DNA of 8,146 bases, from NCBI GenBank assembly GCA_018671205.1, contig JABHIC010000385.1:1-8146 (forward strand), written 5' to 3'. The notes under the pieces are model-generated. The model was not told the DNA's origin and searched no databases. It was given only the letters and a program-made list of their open reading frames with translations. This stretch comes from Gammaproteobacteria bacterium. GTDB lineage: Bacteria > Pseudomonadota > Gammaproteobacteria > GCF-002020875. The translations under genes were made by a program, and so were the position numbers. The number at the start of each line of letters is the position of its first letter. Position 1 is the first letter of the stretch. Of the stretch, positions 5,092-8,146 are shown piece after piece.

Positions 5092-7800
5092 ATGACAACC
5101 AAGCCAATAAAAACAGAGGGGATTTTCCCCCACAGCATGGCATGGACACTGCTGCTCTCCGGCGGAGTGTTACTGCTGCCAATGTTGCTACTCTTCTCCC
5201 AAACCATCTGGGACAAGGGAGAGGAGATCAAGCGACTGGAACAGCAAGTTCAGGCACTGAACTGGATCCCTGATCTCTATGCCTCCCTGAGCCAGTTCAG
5301 TCAGTACCGGGGCTTACGTGCTATCGCAGCGCAGAACCCCGGACACTATGATTTTGCCGAGGAGCACCTGGAACAGCTTGAGACAGATATCAACAGAACC
5401 CTGGATCAGCTATTCAACACCATTGAGACTTTCTCTGACGACTACCCGCCCAAAGCAGTCATTAACGAGAATCTCCTTCGTATAGAGCAGCTCTGGCTAC
5501 TGAAGCAGGGGGAGTCATTCGATTTTACCCAGATGAGCGAGCTGGTCGAAATCCTCAACCATGTGATTGCCCGGCTCGTATCGCAACGTCCCGGAATTCA
5601 GAATCTGCTGGTGCGTGATATTCCGAATCTGCGTGAAAGTATGGCTCAGTTGCGTGGCTCAGGGGGTGCCTACCTCTCTCTTTTCAACGCATCCTCCGCC
5701 AACACCCTCCTTGATAGTGACTCGGCGGTCCAAATACAGAGCCGTATGGAGCAGAGTTTATGGGGGGTTAGCAGCCAATTTCTGCTGTTGCGTGGCTCAC
5801 TGGAGGATCAGCAGGAGTGGCTGGACGAACAGGCCCTCTCCACTCTGTTTGAGTTGGTCAGCAAAATTCAGGAGGTGCGCGATCTGATAGAGTGGGAGCT
5901 GCTTGATGCCGCTGAGGTCAGTTTTCCGGTTGATGAATTTTTTGATATCGCAACCGATCCGATCGATCTACTGCACCTTCTCGCAACCGATCTACTACAA
6001 CATGTTCTCCAACAGAGTATGGGGCAGCTTGAGCAGCTCAAGACTGAGCGTCTGTGGATGGTACTGTTGGTATTGATAACGGTACTTTTTGCCCTACTGC
6101 TGGCGTATCGCAATACCCGCCAACTGATCACAGGGATACAGCAGGGGATTGAGCTGTTACAGCAGATGGGGCAGGGGCATTTTCAGCAGACCATTGAACC
6201 TCATGCCAGACAGGGTGAGATTGGGCTACTGATGGATGCCCTGATCGAGACCCAACAACTGCTGCGAGAGAATCAGCAGCAGCTCAAGCGTGCAGTAAAA
6301 GATGCCAACCAGGCCAGCAAGGCAAAAGATGATTTCCTCGCCTCGATGAGCCATGAGTTGCGTACCCCATTGACCAGTATTATTGGTTATGCTCAGCTGT
6401 TGGCGCAGAGTCCGATAAACGACCACCAACATGCACTGTTAAATACCGTGGATAGTGCAGGCAAGACACTGTTGTCACTGGTGAACGATATTCTTGATCT
6501 CTCCAAGATTGAGACCGGCAAGTTTGATACCGAGGTTATGCCCTTTGATCTGGCAAACCTGATTCATGAGCTAGAGAATCTTTTTGTACAGCGAATAACC
6601 TCCACAGGATTACAGTTTGAGGTCGATCAGGGGGGGGTATTTACCCATAAGCGGATGGGTGACAGCCTGAGAATCTCCCAGATCTTGATCAACCTGTTGG
6701 GCAATGCCGTCAAGTTCACCAAACAGGGGGAAATTTCACTCACCCTCTCCAGAGAGCAGAACAGTGAGGGGACAACATACCTCTTCAGGGTAAAAGATAG
6801 TGGTGTCGGGATGGAGTCTGAGGTACTGGAACGGCTATTCAGACCCTTTGAGCAGGCGGACAGCTCGATCTCACGCCGTTTTGGCGGAACCGGGTTGGGA
6901 CTCCATATCTCCTACAACCTGGCTCAACTGATGGGAGGAGATATTGTGGTCGAGAGTGAGGCCGGCATCGGCTCAACCTTTACCCTGTTGCTGCCTCTTG
7001 AGAAGAGTGAGGAGCGGGTGGAGGCCACCAGTGAGGCGTCAACAGCCGCTGTACAACAGAGACTACAAGGCCGAGTACTGATTGCTGAGGATATGGTTGA
7101 ACTACAGATTTTGGTTAACCATCTGGTCACTGCCACCGGCATGGAGGTCGAACTGGCCGCCGATGGCAGGGAGGCGTATGAGATGGCAATGCAACAAGAG
7201 TATGATCTAATACTGATGGATATGCAGATGCCTGAGGTGGATGGCATAGAGGCCACCAGAATGCTGCGCGCTGCGGGCAACCAGGTTCCGGTTGTGGCAC
7301 TGACCGGGAATGTGATGGAGCAGCACAAGAGTGAGTTTAAGGCCGCCGGATGCGATGACTTTCTTGCAAAACCGATTGATCGTCAGGCGCTGTATCGGGT
7401 TCTGGAGCGCCATCAACAAGGGGAGGGGGAGCTGAGCGAACCTGTGGTGGCCGCCGTTAGTGTCGAGAAAGAGACCATCTCCCCCCATCAACAAAGCGAT
7501 GTTTTTAACCCACCAGAGTCAGTTGATGATGCTCTGATAGAGCTATTTATTAACCGTCTGCATGATTCGGTTGCAACCATGACGGAGTCACGGAATCAAC
7601 AACAGTGGTCATCCCTACAGAGCGAGATTCATATGCTGAAGGGGAGCGGGGAGACCTTCGGTTTTCCACAGATCACCCAGCGGGCACGCAAGATAGAGAG
7701 CGCACTGAAGGATAAAACGTATGATCTGGCATTGACCGAGCTGGACCTTCTCTACGTACAAATTGAGCAGGTGTTTGAGTGGTACTCAGGGAGAGAGTAG
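5092..7800 (+). CDS. Hybrid sensor histidine kinase with helical periplasmic sensor (HAMP-HisKA-HATPase-REC-Hpt)
   Basis: A second inner-membrane hybrid kinase, 902 residues. Order: TM1 (about 16-38); helical periplasmic region (40-319); TM2 (321-339); HAMP-like segment (340-390); coiled linker; HisKA with His421 in MSHELRTPL; HATPase_c with Asn538, DSGVG (569-573) and GGTGLGL (598-604); REC with Glu666/Asp667, Asp710, Thr738 and Lys760; Hpt with His847 in IHMLKGS. All catalytic residues are intact, and there is no PAS. The sensor has QYRGLRAIAA (71-80) and IPNLRESMAQLRGSGGAYL (177-195), a pattern resembling the all-helical sensors of NIT-like chemoreceptors; the ligand is unknown. From HisKA onward it is a clear paralogue of the kinase at 1151-4150, sharing FLASMSHELRTPLTSIIG exactly. 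ATG 5092 is the first start after an in-frame TAG at 5041. No good ribosome site precedes it: AAAAGGTGG at 5065-5073 is too far. Met16 (5137) is an alternative. It lies divergent to the rhodanese operon. Confidence 0.92.
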   Translation: MTTKPIKTEGIFPHSMAWTLLLSGGVLLLPMLLLFSQTIWDKGEEIKRLEQQVQALNWIPDLYASLSQFSQYRGLRAIAAQNPGHYDFAEEHLEQLETDINRTLDQLFNTIETFSDDYPPKAVINENLLRIEQLWLLKQGESFDFTQMSELVEILNHVIARLVSQRPGIQNLLVRDIPNLRESMAQLRGSGGAYLSLFNASSANTLLDSDSAVQIQSRMEQSLWGVSSQFLLLRGSLEDQQEWLDEQALSTLFELVSKIQEVRDLIEWELLDAAEVSFPVDEFFDIATDPIDLLHLLATDLLQHVLQQSMGQLEQLKTERLWMVLLVLITVLFALLLAYRNTRQLITGIQQGIELLQQMGQGHFQQTIEPHARQGEIGLLMDALIETQQLLRENQQQLKRAVKDANQASKAKDDFLASMSHELRTPLTSIIGYAQLLAQSPINDHQHALLNTVDSAGKTLLSLVNDILDLSKIETGKFDTEVMPFDLANLIHELENLFVQRITSTGLQFEVDQGGVFTHKRMGDSLRISQILINLLGNAVKFTKQGEISLTLSREQNSEGTTYLFRVKDSGVGMESEVLERLFRPFEQADSSISRRFGGTGLGLHISYNLAQLMGGDIVVESEAGIGSTFTLLLPLEKSEERVEATSEASTAAVQQRLQGRVLIAEDMVELQILVNHLVTATGMEVELAADGREAYEMAMQQEYDLILMDMQMPEVDGIEATRMLRAAGNQVPVVALTGNVMEQHKSEFKAAGCDDFLAKPIDRQALYRVLERHQQGEGELSEPVVAAVSVEKETISPHQQSDVFNPPESVDDALIELFINRLHDSVATMTESRNQQQWSSLQSEIHMLKGSGETFGFPQITQRARKIESALKDKTYDLALTELDLLYVQIEQVFEWYSGRE
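5118..5130 (+). repeat. Small hairpin just inside the plus-strand kinase gene
   Basis: GGGGA and TCCCC flank a TTT loop, a perfect five-pair stem 26 bases after the ATG at 5092 and 6 bases before the alternative ATG at 5137. In mRNA it could hinder initiation at Met16. It may be chance, since it is within coding sequence. Confidence 0.3.
6630..6637 (+). repeat. Run of eight G within the plus-strand kinase gene
   Basis: The run covers the last base of the Gln513 codon, two Gly codons and the first base of the Val516 codon, between HisKA and the ATP-binding domain. Runs of this length are prone to slippage. A one-base change would remove the ATPase, receiver and Hpt domains. The frame is intact in this copy. 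Confidence 0.6.
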
Positions 7801-7801
7801 A

Positions 7802-8146
7802 TCAGAGCACCCCAATCAGGTAGTCCTCCAACACCTCATCCCCACGCTCCAACATCGCAAAACTACGAATAGAAACCCCCGCATCATGGACGGTATCCGC
7901 TGAACCGGTGATCAGTGGATGCCAGTCTGCCAGGGGTTGCCCCTCATGGAGCCGTCGATAACCACAGCTGGAGGGAAGCCAGTGAAATTCCGCGGTTCGC
8001 TCGGGGGTGAGGTGGACACAGTTGGGAACATGGGCATTACGGTTGGGGTAGTCACTACAGCGGCACAGCTCCAGATTGAGTCGATTGCAGGCAATCGAGG
8101 TGTAGTAAACCTCACCACTATCCTCATCCTCCAGCTTCTGTAGACA
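7802..8146 (-). CDS. ycgN: YcgN/UPF0260 family cysteine-cluster protein, C-terminal 114 residues, partial
   Basis: The minus strand is open from the right edge to a TGA at 7802-7804. The visible protein begins CLQKLEDEDSGEVYYTSIAC and continues with LCRCSDYPNRN, PNCVHLTPE, HWLPSSCGYRRL and DWHPLITGS. This is the conserved body of YcgN (UPF0260), a small cytosolic family of roughly 150 residues placed in the CxxCxxCC zinc/iron-chelating superfamily; its cellular function is not established. Cysteines at visible positions 1, 20, 28, 30, 43 and 61 would supply metal ligands. Residue 1 is probably the last Cys of the N-terminal CxxCxxCC motif, so about 35 to 40 residues and the start lie beyond the window. 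Its stop is one base from the stop of the kinase coming from the other side, leaving no room for a terminator between them. Family assignment is secure; nothing suggests a functional link to the kinases. Confidence 0.93.
   Translation of the reverse strand, partial: CLQKLEDEDSGEVYYTSIACNRLNLELCRCSDYPNRNAHVPNCVHLTPERTAEFHWLPSSCGYRRLHEGQPLADWHPLITGSADTVHDAGVSIRSFAMLERGDEVLEDYLIGVL

Noticed and set aside
5948..5992. Direct repeat TCGCAACCGATC at 5948-5959 and 5981-5992
   Set aside because: It is in frame within a helical coding region (ATD repeated) and is most simply a chance or coding repeat.
6924..7328. Minus-strand open frame of 134 codons
   Set aside because: It is the antisense of the ATPase/receiver region of the plus-strand kinase and resembles no protein family.
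1..8146. CRISPR, tRNA, rRNA, insertion sequence or defence genes
   Set aside because: No repeat-spacer pattern, cloverleaf, transposase or nuclease motif was found; the window is filled by five chromosomal genes.

Overview
The window looks like a gammaproteobacterial chromosome segment. The evidence is a YcgN/UPF0260 C-terminus, a PPK1-type polyphosphate kinase and two BarA/ArcB-style tripartite hybrid kinases. A free-living or symbiotic sulfur oxidiser is a reasonable guess because of the periplasmic rhodanese, but nothing here fixes the genus. There are no RNA genes, mobile elements, CRISPR arrays or phage genes. Coding density is very high, and the only non-coding stretches are about 100 to 115 bases.

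Layout: (1) 1-1035, minus strand, is the N-terminal half of polyphosphate kinase (ppk1), running off the left edge. (2) 1036-1150 is a short leader with a small inverted repeat. (3) 1151-4150, minus, is a 999-residue hybrid sensor kinase with a NIT-like periplasmic sensor, HAMP, PAS, HisKA, HATPase, receiver and Hpt domains. (4) 4157-4990, minus, is an exported tandem-rhodanese protein six bases upstream of the kinase and clearly in its operon. (5) 4991-5091 is a divergent control region with a perfect 12-base palindrome, a consensus -10 box for the minus strand and a tandem 7-base repeat. (6) 5092-7800, plus, is a second, paralogous hybrid kinase with a different helical periplasmic sensor and no PAS. 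(7) 7802-8146, minus, is the C-terminal part of a YcgN/UPF0260 metal-chelating-type protein, ending one base from the kinase stop and running off the right edge.

Working model (inference): the rhodanese and the NIT kinase form an envelope sensing unit, with the second kinase divergently transcribed from the same control region. Both kinases carry all phosphorelay modules up to Hpt, but no output response regulator is encoded here. The final regulator must lie elsewhere, and the two kinases may feed one output. ppk1 lies downstream in the same direction, so it may be co-expressed with the sensing unit. The most interesting elements are the rhodanese-kinase pairing, the reversed active/inactive order of the two rhodanese domains, and the shared divergent operator-like palindrome.
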